Made by a program: the position numbers and the translations under genes. A stretch of 64,000 nt of DNA from Thiosulfatimonas sediminis (GTDB taxonomy: Bacteria > Pseudomonadota > Gammaproteobacteria > Thiomicrospirales > Thiomicrospiraceae). Below the pieces are notes generated by a model. That model did not search any database and was not told the DNA's origin. It saw only the letters and a program-made list of their open reading frames with translations. The stretch lies in contig NZ_AP021889.1 of assembly GCF_011398355.1 (NCBI RefSeq), forward strand, positions 496,001 through 560,000, given 5' to 3'. Position 1 is the first letter of the stretch; each line of letters begins with the position of its first letter. Below are positions 1 to 9,610 of the stretch, in pieces.

Positions 1-644
1 AAGTCGCCTTGTTAAAAGCTTTCTGTCGAATGCATTCCGAAAAAACGCTGCCAAATGAAGATTGCTTTGAACAATGGATAGAGAAACCGCTAATTGGTTT
101 TGTCGGTCGTTTGGTGCCACAAAAAGGAATTGATTTGGTCATGCAGGTATTGCCAGATATTTTGCAAAATAGCGATGCTAATATCGCCGTGGTTGGCAGT
201 GGAGACAAGCAGATTGAGGCGGCAATTTGCCAATTGGCAAAACGCTTTCCGCAGCGCGTCTGGTGTCATATTGGTTATTCTGAGGAACTTGCGCATCTGG
301 TTGAAGCAGGCTCCGATATGTTTTTGATGCCATCGCGCTTTGAGCCTTGTGGATTAAACCAGATGTACAGCTTGGCTTATGGTACACCACCCATCGTCCA
401 TAACACCGGCGGTTTGGCGGATACGGTGGTTGATGCCAGCGAGGAGAATCTACAGGCTGGTACAGCAACCGGCTTTGTGTTTGACGAGATGTCGCCGGCA
501 GCGCTTTCAGCGACGATAATGCACGCTTTGGCGTTGTTTGGTAAAAAACGCCAATGGCAGAAAATGCAAAAAACCGGTATGTTACAGGCGTTTGATTGGA
601 AAAAAAGCGCTCAGGCTTATCAAGCTCTGTATCTCACCAAATAA
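1..644 (+). CDS. glgA: Glycogen synthase, C-terminal part (5' end outside window)
   Basis: This is the C-terminal GT-B half of an ADP-glucose starch/glycogen synthase, which extends alpha-1,4-glucan chains. Seen in the sequence: GFVGRLVPQKGIDL, the nucleotide-sugar-binding entry of the second Rossmann domain, followed by MPSRFEPCGLNQMYSLAYGT and the NTGGLADTV loop, which are hallmarks of bacterial GlgA. The reading frame is open from base 3, so the start lies upstream of the window; the TTG at 9 is not a real start. It stops 15 bp before glgP, so the two are probably co-transcribed as a glycogen synthesis/breakdown pair. Confidence 0.95.
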   Translation, partial: VALLKAFCRMHSEKTLPNEDCFEQWIEKPLIGFVGRLVPQKGIDLVMQVLPDILQNSDANIAVVGSGDKQIEAAICQLAKRFPQRVWCHIGYSEELAHLVEAGSDMFLMPSRFEPCGLNQMYSLAYGTPPIVHNTGGLADTVVDASEENLQAGTATGFVFDEMSPAALSATIMHALALFGKKRQWQKMQKTGMLQAFDWKKSAQAYQALYLTK

Positions 645-659
645 CGGATAATTGTTTTT

Positions 660-3170
660 ATGACTGCGCCATTTGATACCGCTAAGCAATCGGCTGCGAT
701 TGCCAAGATGCTCGACAATATCGGTATGGATAAAACCTCGATTGAGGCGGATTTTTTAAAGTATTTGTGCCATACCCTTGGCCGACAGTTAGACTCAGAA
801 GATTACTACCTGTTTAAAGCCCTGTCTTACAGCACCCGCGATCGCTTAATGACGCATTGGAAGCGTACTTGGGCGGCGTACAATCAGCATAAACTCAAAA
901 AGGCTTATTATTTGTCGATGGAGTTTTTGATTGGCCGCTCATTGACGAATAATCTGCTCAATTTAGGGATTGAAGACGCGACGCATCAGGCGCTCTACGA
1001 TTTGGGTTTGGATTTGGAACAACTTGAAGAGACCGAGCGCGATGCCGGTTTAGGGAATGGTGGTTTGGGACGGTTGGCGGCCTGTTTTATGGACAGTTGT
1101 GCCACCTTACGTTTGCCCGTCATGGGCTATGGCTTGCGCTATGAATATGGAATGTTCCGCCAACAAATTCAGAATGGCTATCAAGTTGAAGAGCCGGACC
1201 ATTGGCTTGGTTTTGGCCCTTATCCGTGGGAAATTCAGCGTAATGAATACACGCAATTAATCAAGTTTGGTGGAACCTCGCGGCATTATGTTGACCCTGT
1301 TAGCGGTCGTTTAATTGTCCATTGGGAGCACGCTGAAGTGGTCTTGGCCGTGCCTTATGATGTGCCGATTCCTGGTTTTAAAAACGCCACCGTAAACACC
1401 TTGCGGTTATGGTCGGCGATGGCTAAAGAAGGGTTTAATCTTTCTGAGTTTAATGCTGGTTCCTATCACGAAGCGGTGGCGGACAAATCTCAAGCGGAAA
1501 ACATCACCAAAGTTCTTTACCCGAATGACACCAGTGAAAACGGGAAAGTTTTGCGTCTGAAACAGCAGTACTTTTTAGTGTCAGCGTCTTTGCAGGACGT
1601 GGTGCAGCAGTGGAATGATCGCTATGGTAGCTTTAGTGATTTTGCCGAGTACAACGCTTTTCAGTTGAATGATACGCATCCGAGTTTAGCCGTGGCGGAA
1701 TTAATGCGTTTGTTGATTGACAAAGAACGTCTGGATTGGGATCAGGCTTGGGCGATTACCACGCAAACCATGGCGTACACCAATCACACTTTGCTACCGG
1801 AAGCCCTAGAGAGGTGGCCGCGTAAACTCCTCCAAGAATTATTGCCAAGACCGCTGGAAATAATTTTAGAGATAAACCGTCGTTTTCTCGCGCAGGTAGC
1901 AATGCGCTGGCCAGCGGACACGCAACGCCAGCAACGGATGTCGATTTTGGATGACAACGATAATATTTGTATGGCGTATTTGGCGATCGTCGGCAGTCAC
2001 TCCGTGAACGGCGTAGCCGCTCTGCATTCGCAATTGCTGCAAGACGGTTTGTTTAATGATTTTTACCAACTCTGGCCAGAGAAGTTCAATAATAAAACCA
2101 ATGGCGTGACGCAACGCCGCTGGCTAGCCGGTTGTAATCCCGCTATGCGCACCTTGCTTAAAGATCACATAGGTGAAGGGTGGATAACGCAATTAACCGA
2201 CCTTCAGCAGATTGAGTCTTTGGCGGAAACAGCCGAATTTAGAGAGCAATGGTATCAGGTAAAACGAGCTAATAAGCAGCGACTCGCTAAGTTGATTTTG
2301 CAAGAAACTGGCGTGTCTTTTCCTCTGGATTCGATGTTTGATGTGCAAGTTAAGCGCATTCATGAATACAAACGCCAATTACTGAATGCCTTGCATGTGA
2401 TTCATCTGTATTCGCGTATCAAACGCGGCGATACCGACAATTGGACAAATCGTGCGGTGTTGTTTGGTGGTAAGGCCGCACCGGGTTACGCGATGGCCAA
2501 GCAGATTATTAAGCTGATTAATAATATCGCTCAGATGGTGAATAATGACCCACAAGTTGGCGATAAGTTAAAAGTGGTGTTTTTCCCAAATTATCGTGTT
2601 TCAGCGATGGAGGTTATCTGCCCTGGAACCGATCTTTCCGAGCAAATTTCCACCGCCGGTAAGGAAGCGTCTGGCACGGGTAACATGAAATTTATGATGA
2701 ACGGCGCTTTAACCATCGGTACTTTAGATGGGGCGAATGTTGAAATTTTGGATGCAGTCGGCGAGAGAAATTTCTTTTTGTTTGGGCTCAAAACGCCGGA
2801 AGTCGAGGAGTTGCGCCACCACTATAATCCACAGTATTTTATCGACCAAAGCCACGACTTACAGGCGGTACTGGGTTTATTAGAAGCGGGCCACTTTAAT
2901 CAATTTGAACCAGGGATTTTCGATAATATTATTCGCGCAATTAAATCGCCGGACGATCCATGGATGATTTTGGCCGATTTCCAAAGTTACGTCGAAGCTC
3001 AGTCCAAAGCGGCAATGGCCTATCGAGATCGTGATAATTGGTTGCGCCAGAGTATTATCAATACCGCCCGTAGTGGAATTTTTTCCACCGATCGCACCAT
3101 GGCGCAATACAACCAAGATATTTGGAAATTGCAACCTATTGAAATGGATGGCATAACAATTCAGTGCTGA
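660..3170 (+). CDS. glgP: Glycogen/maltodextrin phosphorylase
   Basis: An 836-residue alpha-glucan phosphorylase that releases glucose-1-phosphate from glycogen using pyridoxal phosphate. Its length is typical of the family. Motifs seen: NGGLGRLAACFMDS near residue 135, QLNDTHPSLAVAELMR near 340, VKRIHEYKRQLLN near 560, and the PLP-lysine region EASGTGNMKFMMNGALTIGT near residue 668, with the lysine in NMKF. It follows glgA by 15 bp. The ATG at 660 is the natural start. Nothing looks truncated. Confidence 0.97.
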   Translation: MTAPFDTAKQSAAIAKMLDNIGMDKTSIEADFLKYLCHTLGRQLDSEDYYLFKALSYSTRDRLMTHWKRTWAAYNQHKLKKAYYLSMEFLIGRSLTNNLLNLGIEDATHQALYDLGLDLEQLEETERDAGLGNGGLGRLAACFMDSCATLRLPVMGYGLRYEYGMFRQQIQNGYQVEEPDHWLGFGPYPWEIQRNEYTQLIKFGGTSRHYVDPVSGRLIVHWEHAEVVLAVPYDVPIPGFKNATVNTLRLWSAMAKEGFNLSEFNAGSYHEAVADKSQAENITKVLYPNDTSENGKVLRLKQQYFLVSASLQDVVQQWNDRYGSFSDFAEYNAFQLNDTHPSLAVAELMRLLIDKERLDWDQAWAITTQTMAYTNHTLLPEALERWPRKLLQELLPRPLEIILEINRRFLAQVAMRWPADTQRQQRMSILDDNDNICMAYLAIVGSHSVNGVAALHSQLLQDGLFNDFYQLWPEKFNNKTNGVTQRRWLAGCNPAMRTLLKDHIGEGWITQLTDLQQIESLAETAEFREQWYQVKRANKQRLAKLILQETGVSFPLDSMFDVQVKRIHEYKRQLLNALHVIHLYSRIKRGDTDNWTNRAVLFGGKAAPGYAMAKQIIKLINNIAQMVNNDPQVGDKLKVVFFPNYRVSAMEVICPGTDLSEQISTAGKEASGTGNMKFMMNGALTIGTLDGANVEILDAVGERNFFLFGLKTPEVEELRHHYNPQYFIDQSHDLQAVLGLLEAGHFNQFEPGIFDNIIRAIKSPDDPWMILADFQSYVEAQSKAAMAYRDRDNWLRQSIINTARSGIFSTDRTMAQYNQDIWKLQPIEMDGITIQC

Positions 3171-3320
3171 AATTATTTTCCTAGAGCCTATTCTGTGTCT
3201 CGTTATAAACACGCGTTTTTAGTGATAAGCCGCGCTTGATTACTTGGGCTAAGGCGTCACAACTGGTACTATATCTCGACTTTTATACCCATACTCAGAT
3301 TTGCTAGAGAAGATAACGTT

Positions 3321-5171
3321 ATGTGCGGAATTGTTGGCGGTGTTGCCGAGCGAAATTTAACCCCGATTTTATTGGAAGGATTACGGCGTCTGGAATACCG
3401 AGGCTACGATTCCTCAGGGATTGCATTGCTTGCTGACAAGCAGTTAAAGCGGGTGCGCTCAATCGGCAAAATTGCCCGCTTACAAGATAAGATTGCTGCT
3501 CAACAAGAGGTCTTCAGCGGTTCGATTGGCATCGCACATACGCGTTGGGCTACACACGGCGTTCCAGCCGAAGAAAACGCGCATCCGCATATCTGTAATC
3601 ATCGCGTTGCTGTCGTGCATAACGGCATTATCGAAAACCATGCGCAACTCAAAGCCATGCAGTTGCAGGCCGGCTACCGTTTTACCTCACAGACCGATAC
3701 CGAAGTGATTGCGCACAGCATCGATGAACAGTTGAATTTGCATAATGGCAACTTACTGAGCGCGGTGCAAGCCACTTTGCAAACGTTGCATGGCGCCTAT
3801 GCGTTAGGGGTTATTGCAACTGACCAGCCAGATTTATTGATTGCCGCGCGTTGCGGCAGTCCATTGGTGATTGGGGTCGGCATAGGCGAATATTTTATTG
3901 CTTCCGATGTGTCAGCCTTACTGCCCGTTACCCAAGAGTTTATCTTTTTGGAAGAGGGCGATATCGCGGCGATTCAGCGTGAACAACTGGACATTTTTGA
4001 TCAAGCTGGTCAACGCGTTGAAAGGCCGATTGTGCAGTCCAATCTCAGTAGTCACTCAGTTGAGTTGGGTGAACATCGCCACTATATGCATAAAGAAATT
4101 TTTGAACAGCCGCAAGCCGTGACCGACACCCTACAAGGCCGTACGACCGACAGTGCAGTATTGGTTTCTGCTTTTGGACATGGTGCCGAAGCGGTTTTTA
4201 AGCAAATAGAACAAGTGCAAATTATTGCCTGTGGCACCAGTTATCACGCCGGCCTAGTCGCAAAATACTGGTTTGAAGACATTATTCAAATGCCTTGCGC
4301 GGTTGAAGTCGCCAGTGAATATCGCTACCGAAATCCAGTGATTCGCCACAATACGTTGCTACTCACAATAAGCCAATCCGGTGAAACGGCTGACACCTTA
4401 GCCGCATTGCGCGAAGCTAAGAAAACCCAGCCGGATTTATCGTCAATGACGATTTGTAATGCACCGGAATCTAGCCTAACGCGTGAATCGAATTTGGTGT
4501 TCTTAACGCATGCCGGGCCGGAGATCGGTGTTGCTTCGACCAAGGCCTTTACAACGCAATTGGTCTCGTTAGCCTTATTGCTGACAGCGATTGGGCAGGT
4601 GCAAAAAACGCTACCGACTGCTCGTGAAACGGCAATTATCAAAGGGTTGAAAAAACTGCCGACCTTGATTCAAAATGCGTTGCAACATGAACCGCTGATA
4701 AAGGAAGTGGCGCAACTGTTTGCCGATAAAAATAGCGCGCTGTTTCTAGGGCGTGGCACCATGTATCCCATCGCCATGGAAGGGGCGTTAAAGCTTAAAG
4801 AGATTAGCTATATCCATGCCGAAGCCTATCCCGCTGGCGAGTTAAAACATGGCCCGCTTGCGTTGATAGATGACAGCATTCCAGTTATTGCGATTGCGCC
4901 AAAAGACGAACTGTTGGAGAAACTCAAATCAAACCTTCAAGAAGTCAAAGCGCGCGGAGGGCAGATGATCGTTTTTGAAGACGAAGATTCGGATGTCCGT
5001 GGTGATGATGAAGACCTGAATGTGATTAAAGCCACCACGAATGTTGGACGAATCACGGCGCCAATTACCTTCAATATTCCGCTCCAACTTCTCAGCTACC
5101 ACGTCGCCCTAATCAAGGGAACCGATGTCGACCAACCTCGAAACCTCGCCAAGTCGGTGACGGTGGAATAA
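3321..5171 (+). CDS. glmS: Glutamine--fructose-6-phosphate aminotransferase (isomerizing)
   Basis: GlmS makes glucosamine-6-phosphate from fructose-6-phosphate and glutamine, the first step towards UDP-GlcNAc. The 616 residues begin with MCGIVGG, so Cys2 is the N-terminal nucleophile of the glutaminase domain. RLEYRGYDSSGIA and HTRWATHG follow. Two SIS sugar-isomerase domains occupy about 290-600 (IACGTSYHA, TISQSGETADT, GRGTMYPIAMEGALKLKEISYIHAEAY split over the second half). It ends with the conserved DQPRNLAKSVTVE tail. A 150-bp gap separates it from glgP, so it probably has its own promoter. The next gene starts only about 20 bp downstream. Confidence 0.97.
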   Translation: MCGIVGGVAERNLTPILLEGLRRLEYRGYDSSGIALLADKQLKRVRSIGKIARLQDKIAAQQEVFSGSIGIAHTRWATHGVPAEENAHPHICNHRVAVVHNGIIENHAQLKAMQLQAGYRFTSQTDTEVIAHSIDEQLNLHNGNLLSAVQATLQTLHGAYALGVIATDQPDLLIAARCGSPLVIGVGIGEYFIASDVSALLPVTQEFIFLEEGDIAAIQREQLDIFDQAGQRVERPIVQSNLSSHSVELGEHRHYMHKEIFEQPQAVTDTLQGRTTDSAVLVSAFGHGAEAVFKQIEQVQIIACGTSYHAGLVAKYWFEDIIQMPCAVEVASEYRYRNPVIRHNTLLLTISQSGETADTLAALREAKKTQPDLSSMTICNAPESSLTRESNLVFLTHAGPEIGVASTKAFTTQLVSLALLLTAIGQVQKTLPTARETAIIKGLKKLPTLIQNALQHEPLIKEVAQLFADKNSALFLGRGTMYPIAMEGALKLKEISYIHAEAYPAGELKHGPLALIDDSIPVIAIAPKDELLEKLKSNLQEVKARGGQMIVFEDEDSDVRGDDEDLNVIKATTNVGRITAPITFNIPLQLLSYHVALIKGTDVDQPRNLAKSVTVE

Positions 5172-5190
5172 ATTGACGAGTGGATTGAAA

Positions 5191-6351
5191 ATGACGGGAA
5201 GAGTTCACCCCAAAAAAGTAGCGATTGTCTGTGATTGGTTGACAGTGAATGGTGGTGCAGAAAAAGTTTTACAGGTCTTGTTGGAGACATATCCCGGCGC
5301 AGACATAGTTACTTTGGTTGATAATTTAAAAGCGTCCAATCGCGGTTGGTTAAAAAACACCAAAGTTATCACTAGTAAAAGTTGGCCTTTAAAACTCTTT
5401 CCAAGTAAATACCGATGGTTTTTACCGACGATGCCGTTTTGGATCGAACAGTTCGATTTATCGGATTACGATGTGGTTATTTCATGTTCACACGCCGTTG
5501 CAAAAGGCGTCATAACCCATCCACAACAAGTTCATATTGCGTATATTTACTCGCCAATGCGCTACGCTTGGGATTTGCAGTATGAGCATTTTGATCGCGG
5601 TGATTTTGGCAGAGGGTTAAAAGGATGGTTAATTAAGCGTTGGCTTCATCATTTTCGTATTTGGGATACCGTGAGTTTTTTTCGCCCTGATCAAGTCATC
5701 GCCTCGTCGAATTTTATTGCTAAGCGGATTAAAAAAGTAACTCATTTATCGTGCCCAGTGATTTATCCTCCTGTTATCGCTCTTCAGAATTCAAAGCAAA
5801 ATGAACGCCTAAAAGCGCTGCCTGAGCAATACTATGTGATTGTTAGTCGACTTGTGCCTTATAAAAATATCGATAAAGTGATTGAGGCATTTCGTGATTT
5901 GCCGCAAAAAAACTTAGTGATAGTCGGGGATGGGCCATTAAAACAGGCTTATCAAAAGACGTCCCCTGAAAACGTTTTCTTTTTAGGTTATCTTTCAAAA
6001 TCAGAAATGATTTCAGTATTAAGTTATGCACAAGCTTCCATCCATATGGCGGTTGAAGACTTTGGAATAGCCCCTTTAGAAGCGCAGTCTTTAGGAGTGC
6101 CAGTGATCGCCTATCAAAAAGGTGCTTTAAAAGAAACCATTTTAAGTCTTGACGTGGCCGAAAAGCCTACCGGTTTGCACTTCGCAAGAAATACGCCGCA
6201 AGATTTAATAGATGCAATTTATGTTTTTGAAGAATACCAAAAAAAAGTTGGTATTGTGCCGCAGCACTGCATTGAAAACAGCCAGCGCTTTTCAGTCGAA
6301 AAATTTCAAAACGCCATTCGTAAAGTGGTCGATGATGAAGGCGCTTTATAA
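5191..6351 (+). CDS. Glycosyltransferase family 4 (GT-B), polysaccharide biosynthesis
   Basis: A retaining GT4-type glycosyltransferase of about 386 residues. Seen: an N-terminal WLTVNGGAEKVL glycine loop, VIVSRLVPYKNIDKVIEAF at the start of the second Rossmann domain, and EDFGIAPLEAQSLGVPVIAY, the EX7E donor-binding motif. I place the start at ATG 5191; a TTG at 5173 would add six residues and sits directly after the glmS stop. It is the first gene of a tight operon and overlaps the next start by one base. Family and position suggest it adds an early sugar of the exported polysaccharide. The sugar specificity cannot be read from the sequence. Confidence 0.85.
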   Translation: MTGRVHPKKVAIVCDWLTVNGGAEKVLQVLLETYPGADIVTLVDNLKASNRGWLKNTKVITSKSWPLKLFPSKYRWFLPTMPFWIEQFDLSDYDVVISCSHAVAKGVITHPQQVHIAYIYSPMRYAWDLQYEHFDRGDFGRGLKGWLIKRWLHHFRIWDTVSFFRPDQVIASSNFIAKRIKKVTHLSCPVIYPPVIALQNSKQNERLKALPEQYYVIVSRLVPYKNIDKVIEAFRDLPQKNLVIVGDGPLKQAYQKTSPENVFFLGYLSKSEMISVLSYAQASIHMAVEDFGIAPLEAQSLGVPVIAYQKGALKETILSLDVAEKPTGLHFARNTPQDLIDAIYVFEEYQKKVGIVPQHCIENSQRFSVEKFQNAIRKVVDDEGAL

Positions 6352-7136
6352 TGTTTAAAACGCTTTTACATTATCGTTATTTTATTTTAAGTTCGATTCA
6401 AAACGAACTTAAGTCTAGATTTGTACGTAGCAAGATTGGCTTTTTATGGCTAATTATTCATCCTTTAGCGATGGTATTAGTCTATGCCCTAATCCTTTCA
6501 GCACTCATTCAAATAAAGTTACCCGAAACCGCAATACCTAATGCGTATCCGATTTACTTAACCGCTGGGATATTGGCTTGGTTTATCTTCTCGGAAAGCC
6601 TCTCCAGATCGTTAAATCTATTTATCGATAATGCCAATCTATTAAAGAAAATCGCATTTCCAAAAATGGTTTTGCCGATCATCATGATGGGTAATGTGTT
6701 GTTAAATAGTTTGTTATTGCTGGTTGCTATTTTGGTCGTATTTGCTTTTTTAGGGCATTTTCCAGGATGGCAAATTCTTTGGTTACCCATGTTGTTTGGT
6801 CTGACTTTATTGTTAGGCACTTCAATCGGGATTATTTTGGGGGTACTGAATGTTTTTATTCGTGATATCGGACAAATTGTGCCGATTGTTCTGAATTTTA
6901 TGTTCTGGTTAACTCCTATCGTTTATACGATTACGATTATTCCAGAGGCATATCAAAAATGGTTTGATTTAAACCCCATGACACATCTCGTTGCCGCCTT
7001 TCAAGATGTGCTGCTCTACAATCGCGAAATTCAATTTTCAGAATTATTCGGTTTGTTTTTAGTGTCGATTGGATTGCTCGGATTAGGCTTTTTTTTGTTC
7101 AAGCGTGCGAATGCTGAAATGTTGGATCAGCTATGA
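6351..7136 (+). CDS. wzm: ABC-2 type polysaccharide export permease (Wzm-like)
   Basis: A 261-residue inner-membrane permease of the Wzm/KpsM class, with six hydrophobic segments. The N-terminus contains FLWLIIHPLAMVLVYALI, and YPIYLTAGILAWFIFSE and the later LNPMTHLVAAFQDVLLYN are typical of O-antigen ABC permeases. Its start overlaps the stop of the glycosyltransferase by one base, and its stop overlaps the ATPase start (ATGA), so translational coupling is likely. With the following ATPase it would flip a completed polysaccharide chain on a lipid carrier across the inner membrane. Confidence 0.92.
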   Translation: MFKTLLHYRYFILSSIQNELKSRFVRSKIGFLWLIIHPLAMVLVYALILSALIQIKLPETAIPNAYPIYLTAGILAWFIFSESLSRSLNLFIDNANLLKKIAFPKMVLPIIMMGNVLLNSLLLLVAILVVFAFLGHFPGWQILWLPMLFGLTLLLGTSIGIILGVLNVFIRDIGQIVPIVLNFMFWLTPIVYTITIIPEAYQKWFDLNPMTHLVAAFQDVLLYNREIQFSELFGLFLVSIGLLGLGFFLFKRANAEMLDQL

Positions 7137-8365
7137 GTGTGTTAAGTGTTCGCAATGTTAGTAAGTCTTATCGAAAATACCCCAACGAGTTTGCTCGAAT
7201 AGCATCTTGGTTTGGTTGGCAACAAAAAAAAATCGAAGAAATTAATGTTCTTAAAGCCATTAGTTTTGATGTTTTTCCTGGTGAATCGATTGCCATTGTT
7301 GGACAAAATGGGGCAGGCAAAAGTACGTTACTAAAGATGATTGTTGGTACTTTAAAACCGACCACTGGTAAAGTCTTGCTTAACGGTAAAGTGGCTGCCA
7401 TTTTAGAATTGGGTATGGGGTTTAATCCAGACTTTACGGGGCGACAAAATGCCATGCATGGTTTAGCGTTAATGGGCTATAACCACGTGCAGATTCTTTC
7501 AGTGTTACCGGAGCTTGAAGCATTTGCCGAAATCGGCATCTATTTTGACCAGCCGCTAAGAGTTTACTCCAGTGGAATGCAAATGCGCGTTGCTTTTGCT
7601 GTAGCTACGGCATTTAGGCCGGATATTTTGATTGTAGATGAAGCGTTGAGTGTCGGCGACACCTATTTCCAACATAAAAGTTTTGCTCGTATTCGTTTTT
7701 TCAAAGAGCAGGGAACAACCTTATTATTCGTTTCACATGATAAAGAAGCTGTTTTGACTTTATGTGATCGGGCGATACTCTTGCAACAAGGTGGAGTACT
7801 TATGGATCATACGCCCCAGGTGGTAATGGATTATTACAATGCCCTGATTTCTCAAAAGGAAGCGCACGCAAGTTTGACTCAAGATATACGGACGTCAGGC
7901 GCCCAAACTCGTTCAGGAAGCCAGCTGGCACAAATAACTTCGGTGCAATTACTGAATCCGCAAAATCAACCGGTGAAAGATGCCATTGTTGGCGAGCTTT
8001 TGTGTTTAAGAGTTTCTCTAGTCGCCCATGCTCAGCTCGAAGGTTTGGTTTTAGGTGTATTGATTAAGGATCGTTTAGGACAGTCTATTTTTGGTACGAA
8101 TACGTTTTATTTAGGGCAAGTACGCGATATGAAACCCGGTGAGGAGTTGGTTTATCATATTGACTTTCCAGCGAACTTTGGTGAAGGGAGCTATTCAATA
8201 ACATTAGCATTGCATCAAGATGAGAACCACTTGAACAGTAATTTGGACTGGTTAGATTATGCTTGTTTGTTTGAAGTTCATAACCAGAATTTACCTAAGT
8301 TTGTCGGCAGTAGTTATCTCCCTGTACGTATTATTGAAAAGAGTGGAGGGATGGATGCAAGATAA
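7133..8365 (+). CDS. wzt: Polysaccharide export ATPase with C-terminal sugar-binding domain (Wzt-like)
   Basis: A 410-residue ABC ATPase. Walker A GQNGAGKST, signature YSSGMQMRVAFAVATAF and Walker B ILIVDEALSVGDTYF are all present in the first 240 residues. The remaining 170 residues match the length and position of the Wzt carbohydrate-binding domain, which in the O9a and O8 systems recognises the modified, non-reducing end of the finished chain. A terminally capped polymer fits the methyltransferase gene that follows directly. The two genes overlap by 11 bp. Confidence 0.92.
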   Translation: MSVLSVRNVSKSYRKYPNEFARIASWFGWQQKKIEEINVLKAISFDVFPGESIAIVGQNGAGKSTLLKMIVGTLKPTTGKVLLNGKVAAILELGMGFNPDFTGRQNAMHGLALMGYNHVQILSVLPELEAFAEIGIYFDQPLRVYSSGMQMRVAFAVATAFRPDILIVDEALSVGDTYFQHKSFARIRFFKEQGTTLLFVSHDKEAVLTLCDRAILLQQGGVLMDHTPQVVMDYYNALISQKEAHASLTQDIRTSGAQTRSGSQLAQITSVQLLNPQNQPVKDAIVGELLCLRVSLVAHAQLEGLVLGVLIKDRLGQSIFGTNTFYLGQVRDMKPGEELVYHIDFPANFGEGSYSITLALHQDENHLNSNLDWLDYACLFEVHNQNLPKFVGSSYLPVRIIEKSGGMDAR

Positions 8366-9293
8366 TTTCTACCGCCATTTTGAAGATCGTTTTCGTGGTA
8401 GTCGCGCGACAATTAAACAGCGTTTAAGTGCCTATTTACCATTAATTAGACAACAGAAAACCCTCTGTTTAGATCAAGAGAAACGTCAAATGCAAGTGCT
8501 CGACTTAGGCTGTGGTCGAGGTGAATGGTTAGAACTTTTAGGTGATGAAGACGTCGTAGCGTTAGGCGTTGATAAAGATGCGCAGATGTTGCAGGCGTGT
8601 CGAGATCAGGGTTTAGATGTGCAAGAAAGTGATATTTTTGCTTTCTTAGAATCAGGAGATGCGACTAAGTATGATGTGATAACGGCATTTCATGTAGTTG
8701 AACATCTCACTTTTGATGAGCTACAACGCTTGATTCAACTGGCAAAAGAGCGCTTGAATCCGCAAGGAATACTCTGTTTTGAAACTCCTAATCCTGAAAA
8801 TATCTCGGTCGCAAGTAACAGTTTTCACTTGGACCCAACGCACTATAAACCGCTTCCACCTACTCTATTGAGTTTTTTATTTGAGCGATTTGGATTTGCT
8901 GTTGTTACGATTTTAAGATTGGATAATTACCGGCCAATCAATGCTAGCCAACAGATTACGTTAAATGATGTATTACACTTTGTTAGTCCTGACTATGCGG
9001 TCATTGGTGTCAAAGGACGTCAAGTATTCACGCAAGTTGAAGTACTTGAAAAAATGCAAGCTGTGCAAGGCCACTCTTTAAATGACTTAGCGATGAGATT
9101 TGATCAACAAGTGCAAGAGAAAGCACAGCAGGAGCAGATGATGATAAGAGAGATGCGACAAGAGATTGCTGCTTTACAGAGCGAGCAAATCCTTTTAAAG
9201 CAAGACATCCAAGCTAGAGAGTTAAATATCATTCAGTTAATCTGGCAAAAGCTAAAGAACACACCTCATCTTTTTTTCAAACACAAAAGATAA
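8355..9293 (+). CDS. SAM-dependent methyltransferase with C-terminal coiled coil (possible chain-capping enzyme)
   Basis: A class I methyltransferase of about 312 residues. VLDLGCGRGEWLELL is SAM motif I, VITAFHVVEHLTFDELQ is motif II, and CFETPNPENISVAS follows. After about residue 215 the chain is rich in Q/E/L heptads, a coiled coil like the one in the O-antigen capping enzyme WbdD. No kinase domain is visible, so it would cap by methylation only. The start is ATG 8355, inside the end of wzt and preceded by GGAGGG; a longer frame from 8259 only shadows wzt. The capping role is inferred from the Wzt tail next door. Confidence 0.8.
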   Translation: MQDNFYRHFEDRFRGSRATIKQRLSAYLPLIRQQKTLCLDQEKRQMQVLDLGCGRGEWLELLGDEDVVALGVDKDAQMLQACRDQGLDVQESDIFAFLESGDATKYDVITAFHVVEHLTFDELQRLIQLAKERLNPQGILCFETPNPENISVASNSFHLDPTHYKPLPPTLLSFLFERFGFAVVTILRLDNYRPINASQQITLNDVLHFVSPDYAVIGVKGRQVFTQVEVLEKMQAVQGHSLNDLAMRFDQQVQEKAQQEQMMIREMRQEIAALQSEQILLKQDIQARELNIIQLIWQKLKNTPHLFFKHKR

Positions 9294-9298
9294 TATTT

Positions 9299-9610
9299 AT
9301 GCTCCCCTTATTTACACGATTTAAACAACGCTTCAGTTTGCAAGCGATGTATTACGCTTTTTTAATCAAAGTGAAGTATCTTATCCTGCGCTACAGCAGT
9401 CTAAGAAAAGTGTTGATTACTGCAGTATCATTGGTGCCTGGTTTAAAAAAGCATTTGGTTCGCTACTGGATTCAAACAGACATTGTCGGAACGCAAAACC
9501 AAGAGCCAATGTATTTGCAACAATTGCGTAAAGAGCAATTGCTGACCTTACGCGCGCAAAAATGGCTGCATTCTGTTGAGCAGAAACGCGAGTGGGGTTC
9601 CAGTGAGTAA
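9299..9610 (+). CDS. Small hypothetical protein between methyltransferase and large glycosyltransferase
   Basis: A 103-residue basic protein that I do not recognise. It has a hydrophobic, positively charged N-terminal half (MYYAFLIKVKYLILRYSSLRKVLITAVSLV) and a polar, Gln/Arg-rich C-terminal half. It starts 5 bp after the methyltransferase stop and overlaps the next start by 8 bp, so it is embedded in the operon and probably translated. It could be a small membrane-anchoring partner of the adjacent glycosyltransferase, or a remnant of its N-terminus. There is no decisive motif. Confidence 0.55.
   Translation: MLPLFTRFKQRFSLQAMYYAFLIKVKYLILRYSSLRKVLITAVSLVPGLKKHLVRYWIQTDIVGTQNQEPMYLQQLRKEQLLTLRAQKWLHSVEQKREWGSSE

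Noticed and set aside
8259-8354. N-terminal hydrophobic extension of the methyltransferase
   Set aside because: It is the out-of-frame reading of the wzt 3' end; ATG 8355 has GGAGGG upstream and gives a normal methyltransferase N-terminus.
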